A stretch of 64,000 bases of DNA from Bdellovibrio sp. GT3 (GTDB lineage: Bacteria > Bdellovibrionota > Bdellovibrionia > Bdellovibrionales > Bdellovibrionaceae), in the NCBI RefSeq assembly GCF_037996765.1, contig NZ_JBBNAD010000005.1:528001-592000 (forward strand). Reading direction: 5' to 3'. The notes beneath the pieces are model-generated. The model saw only the letters and a list, made by a program, of their open reading frames with translations. It made no database searches and had not been told where the DNA came from. The stretch's first letter is position 1. Each line of letters opens with the position of its first letter. The translations under genes and the position numbers were made by a program. Of the stretch, positions 1-8,344 are shown piece after piece.

Positions 1-249
1 GGCGACGAGGGGGATGTTTCAGTTGCTCATATCGAGGAGCACACTTTTTTAGTTTCACAGGAGCGCATGAGAAATCAACTGCTCGAAGTCGAGATGGCCC
101 TGGCACGAATTGAGCAAGGTACATTCGGACTTTGCGAAGAAACCGAAGAGCCGATTGAGGCAGAGCGTTTATTGGCAATTCCTTGGACTCGACTCAGCAT
201 TGAAGGTGCTGAGATGCGTGAAGCCTTTGGTAGAAAGTTTGCGCGTTAA
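1..249 (+). CDS. DksA/TraR-family regulator, partial (5' end missing)
   Basis: The frame is open from the first base, so the start lies outside the window; 82 residues are visible. DksA/TraR proteins bind the RNA polymerase secondary channel and tune transcription with ppGpp. The visible part matches the C-terminal globular half of the family, with the sequence IEQGTFGLCEETEEPI where zinc-binding members have C-x2-C. Only the first of the four zinc cysteines is kept; the others read Thr, Ser and Gly. A Cys/Thr pattern of this kind is known from the zinc-independent paralogue DksA2 of Pseudomonas. A complete four-Cys paralogue follows at 450. A hairpin terminator closes the gene. The family call is firm; exact function is inferred. 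Confidence 0.8.
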   Translation, partial: GDEGDVSVAHIEEHTFLVSQERMRNQLLEVEMALARIEQGTFGLCEETEEPIEAERLLAIPWTRLSIEGAEMREAFGRKFAR

Positions 250-253
250 AAAA

Positions 254-287
254 TCTGTTTCACTTTCTGTTTCTGTTTCACTTTCTG
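254..287. repeat. Two direct copies of a 16-base unit
   Basis: TCTGTTTCACTTTCTG occurs at 254-269 and again at 272-287, giving an 18-base period just after the stop codon of the first DksA-like gene. It is probably a local slippage duplication. Confidence 0.7.
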
Positions 288-319
288 ATCGCGCACTTCT
301 CCTCTGAAAGCCATGCAGC

Positions 320-357
320 AAAGCAGTGCTTACTATTTCGTCACGCACTGCTTTTTT
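320..357 (+). terminator. Intrinsic terminator after first DksA-like gene
   Basis: The 10-bp stem AAAGCAGTGC / GCACTGCTTT (320-329 and 345-354) is followed by a run of T. The loop is about 15 bases. Confidence 0.75.
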
Positions 358-449
358 GGTGACACACAACTCATCCCTCGTAATAACAGGCTCAATTTTG
401 GGCACGTCTCAATACAACTGAGACGGCGATCATCATATCGGGGGGTGAG

Positions 450-812
450 ATGAACGCAACCGAACTAAGTACGGAAGAACTTGAAAGCTTGAAGGACTCT
501 TTGCTTTTGCAAAAGGGTTCGATCCTTAACAAGTCACACGAATTCATTGCAGAGCAATCCAGCATCAGTGGCGCTGGTGATGAAGCCGAAGTGGCTTCTC
601 AGGATGTTGCTAACAATATCTCCATTCATTTGCATGAAAGAGATCGCACGGCACTTTATGCGATCGAGCGTGCATTGGGTAAAATTGCAGAGGGGACTTA
701 CGGCCAGTGCGAATCCTGCAGCGAAATAATCGGTGCACGTAGACTTCAGGCCAGACCTTTCACAGCCCTATGTATTGAATGCATGGAAGAACAGGAAGCA
801 CTTCGCCACTGA
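450..812 (+). CDS. DksA/TraR-family zinc-finger transcription factor
   Basis: 120 residues. A helical N-terminal half, expected to form the coiled coil that enters the RNA polymerase secondary channel, is followed by a C4 zinc finger with the first pair in CESC (near residue 90) and the second in CIEC (near residue 110). The start ATG follows a strong GGGGGGTGAG ribosome-binding site. It is the zinc-containing neighbour of the zinc-poor paralogue at 1-249 and lies directly upstream of lon, with its own start signals and about 100 bases between them. The family is certain; whether this is the principal DksA or a specialised paralogue cannot be decided here. Confidence 0.88.
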   Translation: MNATELSTEELESLKDSLLLQKGSILNKSHEFIAEQSSISGAGDEAEVASQDVANNISIHLHERDRTALYAIERALGKIAEGTYGQCESCSEIIGARRLQARPFTALCIECMEEQEALRH

Positions 813-917
813 CACGGATGTCAGTCCAATTTTTCATATTTTCATTCAAGCAATTCTCAGCTCGCTCCGAAAAGTCTCATACATGAAACATTTCCCGCAT
901 CAACGCGGAGGAGCGGT

Positions 918-3323
918 ATGAGTTTTGACGATAAAGTTCTAGAAATCCCACAGACACTTCCAATGCTACCTGTGAGAGACATCGTTGTTTTCCCCTACAT
1001 GATCATTCCATTGTTTGTAGGTCGCGATTCCTCGATCCGTTCAGTTGAAGAGGCTTTGGCAAAAAATCGCCTAATCTTCCTTGCTTCACAAAAAGATATC
1101 TCTGAAGAAAATCCAACGCCGGATTCTATCTACACAGTAGGTACAATCGCGATGATCATGAGAATGCGCAAGCTTTCTGACGGTCGCGTAAAAATCCTTA
1201 TTCAAGGTGTGGCTAAAGGCCGCGTGAAAAACTACTCCAAGACTTCTCCATCGTTTGAAGTGGCAGTAGAAAAAATCGAAGAAATTCCAAATCAAAAATC
1301 CGTTGTCGAAAACGAATCTTTGATCAGAACAGCGAAAGAGCACATTGAACGTATTATTGCTCTAGGTCGCCCACTTTCACCAGACATCTTGTTGGTGTTG
1401 GATGATGTCACTGATCCAGGTCGCATCGCTGACTTGATCGCTTCCAATCTTGGCATCAAAGTTCAAGACGCTCAACAAGTTCTTGAGACTCATGATTCTA
1501 CTGAAAGACTGAAAATCGTAACTGAGATTTTGGCTGCTGAACTTGAGGTTATGCAAACTCAAGCTAAGAATCGTCCAAATCAAAAAGACGATGCGAACAA
1601 AAATCAACGTGAATACTTCTTGCGCGAGCAAATGAAGGCTATAAAGAACGAACTTGGCGAACAAGATTCTAAATCTGAAGAGATGGACGAGCTTCGTGAT
1701 AAACTGACGAATGCTGGTATGCCTCCTCATGTTGAGCAAGAAGCAATGAAGCAGTTGGGTCGCTTGGAGCGTATGCATCCAGACGCATCTGAAGCAACAA
1801 TGGTTCGTACATACCTTGACTGGATGGCGGATCTTCCTTGGAGCAAAAAATCTGAAGATCATATCGATCTTAAGCGCTCTAAAGAAATTCTAGATGAAGA
1901 TCACTACGAGCTTGAAAAAGCCAAAGACCGCGTGATGGAATTCCTAGCGGTTCGTAAATTGAAACCAAATCTTAAAGGACCTATCTTGTGCTTTGGTGGT
2001 CCTCCAGGTGTAGGTAAAACTTCTTTGGGTAAATCTATCGCTCGCGCGATGGGCCGTGAGTACTTCCGTATCGCTTTGGGCGGCGTGAAGGATGAAGCGG
2101 AAATCCGTGGTCACCGCCGTACTTATGTAGGTGCGATGCCAGGTAAAATTATCCAAGCTCTTCGCCAAGCGAAAACAAACAATCCAGTTATCGTACTAGA
2201 TGAGGTTGATAAATTGGGTTCTGATTTCCGCGGTGACCCTTCAGCAGCAATGCTTGAGGTTTTGGATCCAGAACAAAATGCAACTTTCCGTGATAACTAT
2301 TTGAATGTGGATTTCGACCTTTCAAACGTGTTGTTCATCGCTACTGCTAACGTGTTGGAGAATATCCCACCAGCATTGCGTGACCGTATGGAAATCTTGA
2401 ATATCCCTGGTTACACAGAGAACGATAAACTTTTGATCACTAAAAAACATTTGATCAGAAGACAAATCGAAGCAAACGGTATCACTCCAGAGAACATCAG
2501 CTTCACTGATGAAGGTATCAAATACCTTATCGCTGGCTACACTCGCGAAGCAGGTCTTCGTAACCTTGAGCGCGAAGTAGGTTCAGTTTGCCGTAAAGTT
2601 GCTAAAATGGTGGTAATGGAAGAGGCAAAATTCGTAGAAGTAAACGCTACGACTGTACCAGAACTTCTGGGCCCTCCACGCTTCCAACGCGACGACAAAA
2701 TCGCTGATTCCCAAGTTGGTGTTGTGCAAGGTCTTGCATGGACACAAGCTGGTGGTGAAGTGTTGACTGTTGAAGCTTTGAAAATGAAAGGTAAAGGACA
2801 TCTTGCATTGACGGGCCAACTTGGCGACGTGATGAAAGAGTCTGCTCACGCAGCAATGTCTTACGCTCGTGCTCACATGGAAGAACTGAACATTCCTGAA
2901 GACTTCTTTGATAAGTACGATATCCATATCCATTTGCCAGCAGGTGCGATCCCTAAAGACGGTCCTTCTGCAGGTATCACTCTTACAACTGCGCTTGTAA
3001 GTTTGATGACAGGTACACCGGTTCGTCATGATATCGCGATGACTGGAGAAGTGACTCTTCAAGGTCGCGTACTTCCTGTCGGTGGTATCAGAGAGAAGTG
3101 TCTTGCGGCTTTGAACCTTGGTATTACGAACATCGTGATTCCAATGGCTTGTAAAAAGGACTTGGCGGATATTCCGAAAGTTTTCAGAGACAATATCAAC
3201 TTCATCTTCGCTGAGAATCTTGATGAAGTGTTTGCAGTAGCTTTCGATAAGAACGCCGCTACAGACCACAAGAAGACTGGCGTTAAGAAAGAAACTAAGA
3301 AAACAAAATCTTTGGCAGCGTAA
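918..3323 (+). CDS. lon: ATP-dependent protease Lon
   Basis: 801 residues, close to the usual length for bacterial LonA. Lon is a cytosolic AAA+ serine protease that degrades misfolded and regulatory proteins. An N-terminal substrate-recognition domain (LPMLPVRDIVVFPYMIIPLF) leads into a coiled region, then the AAA+ module with Walker A GPPGVGKT at 361-368 and Walker B VIVLDEVDK around 424-432. The C-terminal protease domain carries the catalytic Ser684 in PKDGPSAG and Lys727 in GGIREKCLAA, so the Ser-Lys dyad is intact. The tail is Lys-rich. The start is fixed by the SD sequence GGAGG about 6 bases upstream. A strong terminator follows. Confidence 0.98.
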   Translation: MSFDDKVLEIPQTLPMLPVRDIVVFPYMIIPLFVGRDSSIRSVEEALAKNRLIFLASQKDISEENPTPDSIYTVGTIAMIMRMRKLSDGRVKILIQGVAKGRVKNYSKTSPSFEVAVEKIEEIPNQKSVVENESLIRTAKEHIERIIALGRPLSPDILLVLDDVTDPGRIADLIASNLGIKVQDAQQVLETHDSTERLKIVTEILAAELEVMQTQAKNRPNQKDDANKNQREYFLREQMKAIKNELGEQDSKSEEMDELRDKLTNAGMPPHVEQEAMKQLGRLERMHPDASEATMVRTYLDWMADLPWSKKSEDHIDLKRSKEILDEDHYELEKAKDRVMEFLAVRKLKPNLKGPILCFGGPPGVGKTSLGKSIARAMGREYFRIALGGVKDEAEIRGHRRTYVGAMPGKIIQALRQAKTNNPVIVLDEVDKLGSDFRGDPSAAMLEVLDPEQNATFRDNYLNVDFDLSNVLFIATANVLENIPPALRDRMEILNIPGYTENDKLLITKKHLIRRQIEANGITPENISFTDEGIKYLIAGYTREAGLRNLEREVGSVCRKVAKMVVMEEAKFVEVNATTVPELLGPPRFQRDDKIADSQVGVVQGLAWTQAGGEVLTVEALKMKGKGHLALTGQLGDVMKESAHAAMSYARAHMEELNIPEDFFDKYDIHIHLPAGAIPKDGPSAGITLTTALVSLMTGTPVRHDIAMTGEVTLQGRVLPVGGIREKCLAALNLGITNIVIPMACKKDLADIPKVFRDNINFIFAENLDEVFAVAFDKNAATDHKKTGVKKETKKTKSLAA

Positions 3324-3368
3324 TCACTACCTGCCCAAGTACATCGCCCCTCCCAAGATGATGTAAAG

Positions 3369-3398
3369 AAAAAGGACTGAGCAATCAGTCCTTTTTTG
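3369..3398 (+). terminator. Intrinsic terminator after lon
   Basis: The stem AAAGGACTGA / TCAGTCCTTT with loop GCAA (3371-3394) is followed by T residues: a textbook rho-independent terminator. Confidence 0.9.
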
Positions 3399-3512
3399 TT
3401 TTTTCGTCCGATCCCCGGATTGCATTCTCCCCAAACTGAAACTATCCTGACTTCAGCACAACTGCCGCAACGCGTATCCAAAAACCGGCAGGCACCTTTT
3501 GGGATGGGATCT

Positions 3513-4034
3513 ATGAGAATTGTTGCTTCTGTTTTTCTTGCCACTGCATTGGTTTTTTCTCCGCTTGCTGATGCGAAAAAGTCTAAAAAGAATAAAGTGC
3601 AGTTTCTTACTGGTGTAGTCGAGAAATGTCATGATGGTGATACTTGTCGTGTGAAGGTCGGCGGTAAGATTGCCAAGATTCGTTTTGCTGGTATTGATTG
3701 CCCCGAGCTTTCTCAAAAACATGGCAAGCAGGCTCGCAACTTCACTGAGTCAGTAGTTAAGGGAAAAACTGTTAACCTGGAATGCGACGGCAAATCCTTT
3801 GATCGTTTAACTTGTACTGTATTCTTTGAAGACAAGAACGTTAATCTAATGATCGTACAAAATGGTTGGGCCTATGACTCCACCAAATACTCCAAGGGCC
3901 GCTACCTGGCTTCCGTTGATGAAGCCAAAAGTCGTCGTGCAGGAATCTGGTCAGATACGGATCTTATGAGTCCCTATTGCTACCGTCATAAGACGAATAG
4001 GAAATGCTCCCTTGATCGAAGCTATATGCCTTAG
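3513..4034 (+). CDS. Secreted SNase-like (staphylococcal nuclease fold) protein
   Basis: 173 residues from the chosen ATG, which has GGGATGGGA just upstream and gives a clean signal peptide (MRIVASVFLATALVFSPLADA). A longer frame from 3396 would begin in the lon terminator. The SNase domain spans about residues 32-148, with DGDT (41-44, calcium ligands), Arg57 in KIRFAGID and Glu65 in CPELS, matching Arg35 and Glu43 of staphylococcal nuclease. The second catalytic Arg, normally in DRYGR, is replaced: the motif reads DRLTC, with Cys101 at that position. Seven cysteines suggest disulfides. It may be a periplasmic or secreted nuclease with altered or lost activity. The 3' end overlaps the convergent ApbE-like gene by 71 bases. 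Confidence 0.85.
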   Translation: MRIVASVFLATALVFSPLADAKKSKKNKVQFLTGVVEKCHDGDTCRVKVGGKIAKIRFAGIDCPELSQKHGKQARNFTESVVKGKTVNLECDGKSFDRLTCTVFFEDKNVNLMIVQNGWAYDSTKYSKGRYLASVDEAKSRRAGIWSDTDLMSPYCYRHKTNRKCSLDRSYMP

Positions 4035-4788
4035 TTTCCTCGAAAATCTCGTCGATTTCGCCGGACTCATTAAAGATGATAATCTGCGCATCCCACTCCG
4101 CCACACAGGACTGAATTGTTTCTTGTGGGGCATACAGGCCCACCTTCGTCAAAACATTCGCATACACACAACGATCCGCAATGGCTGAAACCGTATGGTG
4201 ATCCCCTATTCTATGTCTTAATGGATGAAGATATAAAGTCGCCGACTCATGGTCGTAAAGGTTTCCCCTTGCCTCAGTCGTTGATACGGCATTTTTGAAC
4301 AATCCCAGTTCTTTTTCAATATTCGAACTGCTCATACGAACGTGGATTGATTTTTTTGGGCAATTAAAGAATCTGATTCCCTCTGCCAGATGAACCATAC
4401 CCATCAGATTCGGGCTTTTAGCTGTCAACAATGCGACTGCCTGATCCACCATGTAACCGCGAATCAAACTTCGTAAATCCAGGTTCCGGGATTCTTCGCG
4501 AAAGGGTTCAAAGTACCCATCCGAAATTACGCTGGCATCAAGGGCTGCCTCCAAAACTTCGGCAACCGCCTTGGACATTTCAAACGAGTCATCGCCTTCA
4601 ATCGTCAATACCTGGTTGATTTCTGAATGCGGGTCATCCAAATTTACCTGCATTTCAATCTCTGCCAGATTTTGAAGCACCGAGGTCAGATGACCCTCAT
4701 GATCGCCAGGCGAAAAGAGATTGATCTGAATAAAGTCACCCAACATGGGGCGACCGGCCTGTGCTGTATAGTCGAGAATGTTTTCCAT
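3964..4788 (-). CDS. ApbE-like (FAD:protein FMN transferase superfamily) protein
   Basis: 274 residues. ApbE proteins attach FMN to proteins or bind FAD. Visible family traits are an N-terminal GRPMLGDFIQINLF strand, the S-x-I-N segment near 55-58, LIRGYMVDQAVALL near 108-121 (family: KGYAVDRA) and a late block HTVSAIADRCVYANVLTKVG that corresponds to the usual S/T-V-x-A-x-A-D-x-x-T region. It lacks a signal peptide or lipobox, and the residues are divergent, so enzymatic activity is uncertain. No convincing Shine-Dalgarno precedes the ATG, and a terminator lies only about 16 bases upstream; Met15 is an alternative start. It overlaps the end of the SNase gene by 71 bases. Confidence 0.6.
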   Translation of the reverse strand: MENILDYTAQAGRPMLGDFIQINLFSPGDHEGHLTSVLQNLAEIEMQVNLDDPHSEINQVLTIEGDDSFEMSKAVAEVLEAALDASVISDGYFEPFREESRNLDLRSLIRGYMVDQAVALLTAKSPNLMGMVHLAEGIRFFNCPKKSIHVRMSSSNIEKELGLFKNAVSTTEARGNLYDHESATLYLHPLRHRIGDHHTVSAIADRCVYANVLTKVGLYAPQETIQSCVAEWDAQIIIFNESGEIDEIFEETKAYSFDQGSISYSSYDGSNRDS

Positions 4789-4802
4789 TAAATAACGATA
4801 AA

Positions 4803-4843
4803 AGAAAAAGCCCCGGTTGGAATTAGCAACCGGGGCTTTTTGC
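4803..4843 (-). terminator. Strong bidirectional-looking terminator
   Basis: The 15-bp stem AAAAAGCCCCGGTTG / CAACCGGGGCTTTTT (4805-4819 and 4827-4841) has a 7-base loop. It ends the leftward gene at 4868-5359 and would work in both directions. Confidence 0.9.
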
Positions 4844-4867
4844 AGGATAACATCTAAATTTTAAGGC

Positions 4868-5359
4868 TTACTGTTTAAAGCCCTTAAGGCGGTCGTTTTC
4901 AGATTCCAAAACCCGAACCAGAGTTTTGAGATCCATGACTTCATCCTTCAATTGGAAGATTTGCTCTTCCTTTTCCTGAAGGATCTGCGTGTAGGCTTTC
5001 TTAAGTTCATTAAGTAGCTTGTTTGCCGCAGTTAGGATTGGCTCATCCTTATTTACTTTAACCGTCTTTTCAGCAAGGTCCTGAGCCTTCATTTCATCCT
5101 TTGAAGAAGCCATTTCCGTTCCTTCTTTCATCATTCCTTGATGAGCACCCACCAAAGCAAGGTTTTCGCTTTCTTGGGAGGGGCGATGTACTCTTTGATG
5201 GGTACCCATCGGTTCATCCATGATGAAGTACTTGCCGTCTTCAAATCGGAATCTAATGTCGTCAGCTTTGATTCTTCGGCGGAGAGTACTCACACTAATT
5301 CTGTATTTAGTGGAGTAGTCCATTAGCGGTAGCCAAGAACCAGTCATCTCAACGTTCAT
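4868..5359 (-). CDS. Small HTH plus coiled-coil protein, function unknown
   Basis: 163 residues; I do not recognise a named gene. Residues about 10-50 (DYSTKYRISVSTLRRRIKAD then FRFEDGKYFI) look like an excisionase/MerR-type winged helix-turn-helix with its beta hairpin. A polar linker follows, and residues from about 105 to 160 are strongly heptad-patterned (LLNELKKAYTQILQEKEEQI and onward), predicting a coiled coil that probably drives oligomerisation. The start is supported by GGGGAT in front of ATG. The monocistronic arrangement with its own terminator, and about 260 bases of free upstream DNA shared with the divergent patatin, suggest its own regulation. It could be a DNA-binding regulator or a structural DNA-associated protein. 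Confidence 0.75.
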   Translation of the reverse strand: MNVEMTGSWLPLMDYSTKYRISVSTLRRRIKADDIRFRFEDGKYFIMDEPMGTHQRVHRPSQESENLALVGAHQGMMKEGTEMASSKDEMKAQDLAEKTVKVNKDEPILTAANKLLNELKKAYTQILQEKEEQIFQLKDEVMDLKTLVRVLESENDRLKGFKQ

Positions 5360-5622
5360 TTCGATCCCCTTTTACTCACCCTGGCCTAAACCAAAGTGCA
5401 AGTAGCTAGCTTTTCGGAAATAGGTGGTCGCCTACTCAGCTTGCGTATTCAACCCTATCACAGGACTTCAGTCTGTCAAAGATAGTGTGACTACTTATTC
5501 AAATTCAACAAAAAACAGGACCTTGATCTGGCTATTCAGCGACTAGTCACGGTTTTAGGCTGGACCAACGTCTGACTACCCTTGCTCTCCACCACCTGAG
5601 ATCAGATACTTATGCACAGATT
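5360..5622. promoter_or_regulatory. Divergent intergenic region, promoters expected
   Basis: 263 bases between the leftward HTH/coiled-coil gene and the rightward patatin. It must hold both promoters, but I could not identify convincing -35/-10 pairs or operators by eye. Confidence 0.4.
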
Positions 5623-6825
5623 ATGCGTATTAAAGATAAAAAGAAAATTGCATTGGTCCTAAGTGGCGGCGGCATCAAAGCGGCAGCTTTTCACATTGGC
5701 GTTTGCCTGGCTCTTCAAGAGAAGGGTTTCAAGTTTGCCGGTGGAACCAAAGAGATGGTGCGTCAGAATTTCGATCCTGATGATCCGATGACGATTCGTT
5801 GTTATGTGGGATCCAGTGCCGGTGCATTTGTTGCTTCGATTTTGGGGGCTGGGTATCCAATTGAATCATTGATCAATGCCTTCCAGATCGGATCCGGCAC
5901 CACACCTTCTTTCGATAAAGATGACCTTCGCTATTTAAAACCGATCTCTTACCGCAACATCTTCAATTTGAATTCCAGTGGTTTGCTTAAGTTCATTCCC
6001 CGCACATTGCTGGATAAAACCATCGTTAAGGGCGGCGTCGAATCCCTGATTAAAAATGGATTGAAGCTTAACGGTTTGTTTTCAACCGGTGGCATTGAAA
6101 GCTATCTGCGCAAAGAAGTTCTATTGGATAATGACTTCGCAAGATTAGGTGTCGATCTGTTTGTGATTGGTACTCAGCTTAATCATACTCGTAAGGCCAT
6201 CTTCGGAAACTTCCCTGAGTCTTACAAAACCCCAAATCACATGTACATTAACTACGCCCCGATCAGCACGGCGGTGGCAGCTTCAACTTCCTTGCCTCCT
6301 GTTTTTGCTCCGTATGGAATAAAACGGCCGGAAGACGATAAAGAGATGTTCTTTTATGATGGCGAGATCAGGGACACACTTTCCACACATGTTGCCGCCG
6401 ATCACGGAGCTGATTTGGTCATTTCCTCTTACTCAACGCAACCTTATCACTATACTGAAGAGATGGGCTCGCTGCATAAGTACGGGATTCCATTGATATT
6501 AAATCAAGCTCTGTACCAGGTGATTCAACAAAAGATCGCCAAACACATTCAAAATCAGAACGACATTAAGTCGATTTACAATACTGTGGATGGCTATCTA
6601 AAACAGATCAAGCTTCCCGATGACCAGCGTGAAAAGCTGTTGGGACTTATTCGCGATAAAGTTCAGCATCGCCCTGAAGTCGACTACATCTATATCTCAC
6701 CACGTCCACAAAACTACGAGATGTTCTTTGTCGATCACTTTAGCCTTAATCCGGAAATCCTGGCGCGCATCGTGCGCATAGGCTTCAAATCCGGAATCAA
6801 CGTTCTCCGCCAACACGACTTTTAA
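5623..6825 (+). CDS. Patatin-like phospholipase
   Basis: 400 residues. Patatins are lipid acyl hydrolases with a Ser-Asp dyad. The oxyanion loop is GGGIKA (15-20), the nucleophile elbow is GSSAG (63-67, Ser65), and the Asp is in YDGEIRD (Asp246), so all catalytic elements are intact. There is no signal peptide or obvious transmembrane segment, so it acts in the cytosol or leaves by a non-Sec route. The C-terminal 130 residues contain a helical region and a conserved-looking YIYISPRPQNYEMF segment. The Shine-Dalgarno is weak. It stands alone between the intergenic region and a bidirectional terminator. A role in prey or self membrane turnover is an inference from a predatory lifestyle. Confidence 0.9.
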   Translation: MRIKDKKKIALVLSGGGIKAAAFHIGVCLALQEKGFKFAGGTKEMVRQNFDPDDPMTIRCYVGSSAGAFVASILGAGYPIESLINAFQIGSGTTPSFDKDDLRYLKPISYRNIFNLNSSGLLKFIPRTLLDKTIVKGGVESLIKNGLKLNGLFSTGGIESYLRKEVLLDNDFARLGVDLFVIGTQLNHTRKAIFGNFPESYKTPNHMYINYAPISTAVAASTSLPPVFAPYGIKRPEDDKEMFFYDGEIRDTLSTHVAADHGADLVISSYSTQPYHYTEEMGSLHKYGIPLILNQALYQVIQQKIAKHIQNQNDIKSIYNTVDGYLKQIKLPDDQREKLLGLIRDKVQHRPEVDYIYISPRPQNYEMFFVDHFSLNPEILARIVRIGFKSGINVLRQHDF

Positions 6826-6828
6826 ATA

Positions 6829-6861
6829 AAAAAACCCCGGCCTTTTAGGTCGGGGTTTTTG
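6829..6861. terminator. Bidirectional terminator between patatin and nuoN
   Basis: AAAACCCCGGCC / GGTCGGGGTTTT forms a GC-rich stem with A and T tracts on both sides. It can end both the rightward patatin and the leftward nuo operon. Confidence 0.88.
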
Positions 6862-6883
6862 TTTTCACCTATGGCGCAGTCGC

Positions 6884-8344
6884 TTACAGCAAACTGTTTT
6901 CGATTGCCGAAAATAGCGGACCGGAAACGAAGCCCATGAAGATGATTGCCAAAGCAGTGACTACAACCATCACAGTAGTTGCATTCAAAGAGTGCTCAGC
7001 GATATCAGCGTTGCCATCTTTCATGTACATAACAACGATTGGGCGCAGGTAGTAGTAAACGGAAATCACAGAGTTCACCATACCCCAGATTGCCAGCCAC
7101 AACAGACCTTCACCAATAGCTGCGTTGAACAGGTAGAACTTACCAAAGAAACCCAGTGCTGGTGGAATACCTGCCAATGAAAGCAGGAAGATTGTCATAC
7201 AAAGAGCCAGCATCGGACGTTGTTTTGCAAAACCCGCAAGATCATCGATATTTACGATATGGTTCTCGGATTTCTCAAGCATGCTTGCAATCGCAAACGC
7301 ACCCAAAGTCATCAAAGCGTAAGACAGGATGTAGAAGATCACACCAGCAGCACCAAACGCTGCATCGTCACTTACACCCGCTGTGATTACGCCCACCAGA
7401 ATATAACCTGAGTGAGCCACAGAAGAATAAGCGATCATGCGTTTGAAATTGTTCTGAAGAATCGCTGCTGTATTACCCACGATCATCGTGATAACCGCCA
7501 ACCATTGAAGCATATCAAACAAATGATCCGAACCCACCAAAGAGCGAGTTGCGATCACACGAAGGAATGCCGCAAAGGAAACTGCCTTAACCGCAGTAGC
7601 CATGAATGCCGTGTGCGGAGTCGGAGATCCTTGGTAAACGTCCGGAGTCCAAGCGTGGAATGGAGCGATTGAAACCTTGAAGCAGAAGCCCAGGATGACA
7701 AAGGCCATACCAAACATAAATAAACGGTTCGTTTGAACCAGTTCAGATGCCTGATCCATGAACGCAAGAATGTTTGTGTTTCCAGTTGTACCGAAGATAA
7801 ATGCCACACCGTAAAGGAACAAAGCCGAAGCAAATGAACCCAGGATGAAGTATTTAAGTGCCGCTTCTTTGGAAAGTTTCTCTTCGTGGCTCATTGCAAT
7901 CATCAGATATAGAGACAAAGACATCATCTCCAAGCCGATAAACACCATCAAAAGATCCACCGCAGAAACCAGGATCAACATCCCGACAGCTGAAGACATC
8001 GCTAGGAAAATCAGTTCCGAAAACTGCTTGCCCGTTGTTGCCGGATTTTCGTACATCATCACCATTGAAGCCGAAGCCGCAAACAATGCAATGATACCCA
8101 TCCACTGAGTTACACCGTCAAAGATCAAACCATTATTGAACGCCGTTTTACCCGCGCCGCCGAAAACGATCATCAAACCAACCGCAATCACCACGCCAAT
8201 CAAAGCCTGGCTTAGAGTGATGATTGGATTTTGTTCGCGATTACCACGAAGAACTTTTGCCGTGATCGGCACAAGGCTTGCCAAAAACAAGGCAAGCATT
8301 GGAGATACTAGAAGAATGTCACTTAGACCAATATTCATGTTCAT
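6884..8344 (-). CDS. nuoN: NADH-quinone oxidoreductase subunit N
   Basis: 486 residues, about 14 transmembrane helices. NuoN is one of three antiporter-like proton-pumping subunits in the membrane arm of complex I. Family blocks are visible, such as LKYFILGSFASALFLYG, KVSIAPFHAWTPDVYQGSPT and KRMIAYSSVAHSGYI, with the conserved pump lysines. It is the last gene of the leftward nuo operon. Its ATG shares one base with the TAA of nuoM (TAATG), and AAGGAG lies about 8 bases upstream, so translation is probably coupled. Confidence 0.96.
   Translation of the reverse strand: MNMNIGLSDILLVSPMLALFLASLVPITAKVLRGNREQNPIITLSQALIGVVIAVGLMIVFGGAGKTAFNNGLIFDGVTQWMGIIALFAASASMVMMYENPATTGKQFSELIFLAMSSAVGMLILVSAVDLLMVFIGLEMMSLSLYLMIAMSHEEKLSKEAALKYFILGSFASALFLYGVAFIFGTTGNTNILAFMDQASELVQTNRLFMFGMAFVILGFCFKVSIAPFHAWTPDVYQGSPTPHTAFMATAVKAVSFAAFLRVIATRSLVGSDHLFDMLQWLAVITMIVGNTAAILQNNFKRMIAYSSVAHSGYILVGVITAGVSDDAAFGAAGVIFYILSYALMTLGAFAIASMLEKSENHIVNIDDLAGFAKQRPMLALCMTIFLLSLAGIPPALGFFGKFYLFNAAIGEGLLWLAIWGMVNSVISVYYYLRPIVVMYMKDGNADIAEHSLNATTVMVVVTALAIIFMGFVSGPLFSAIENSLL

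Noticed and set aside
2583-3269. 228-codon leftward open frame inside lon
   Set aside because: Antisense shadow of the conserved Lon protease domain with no coding character.
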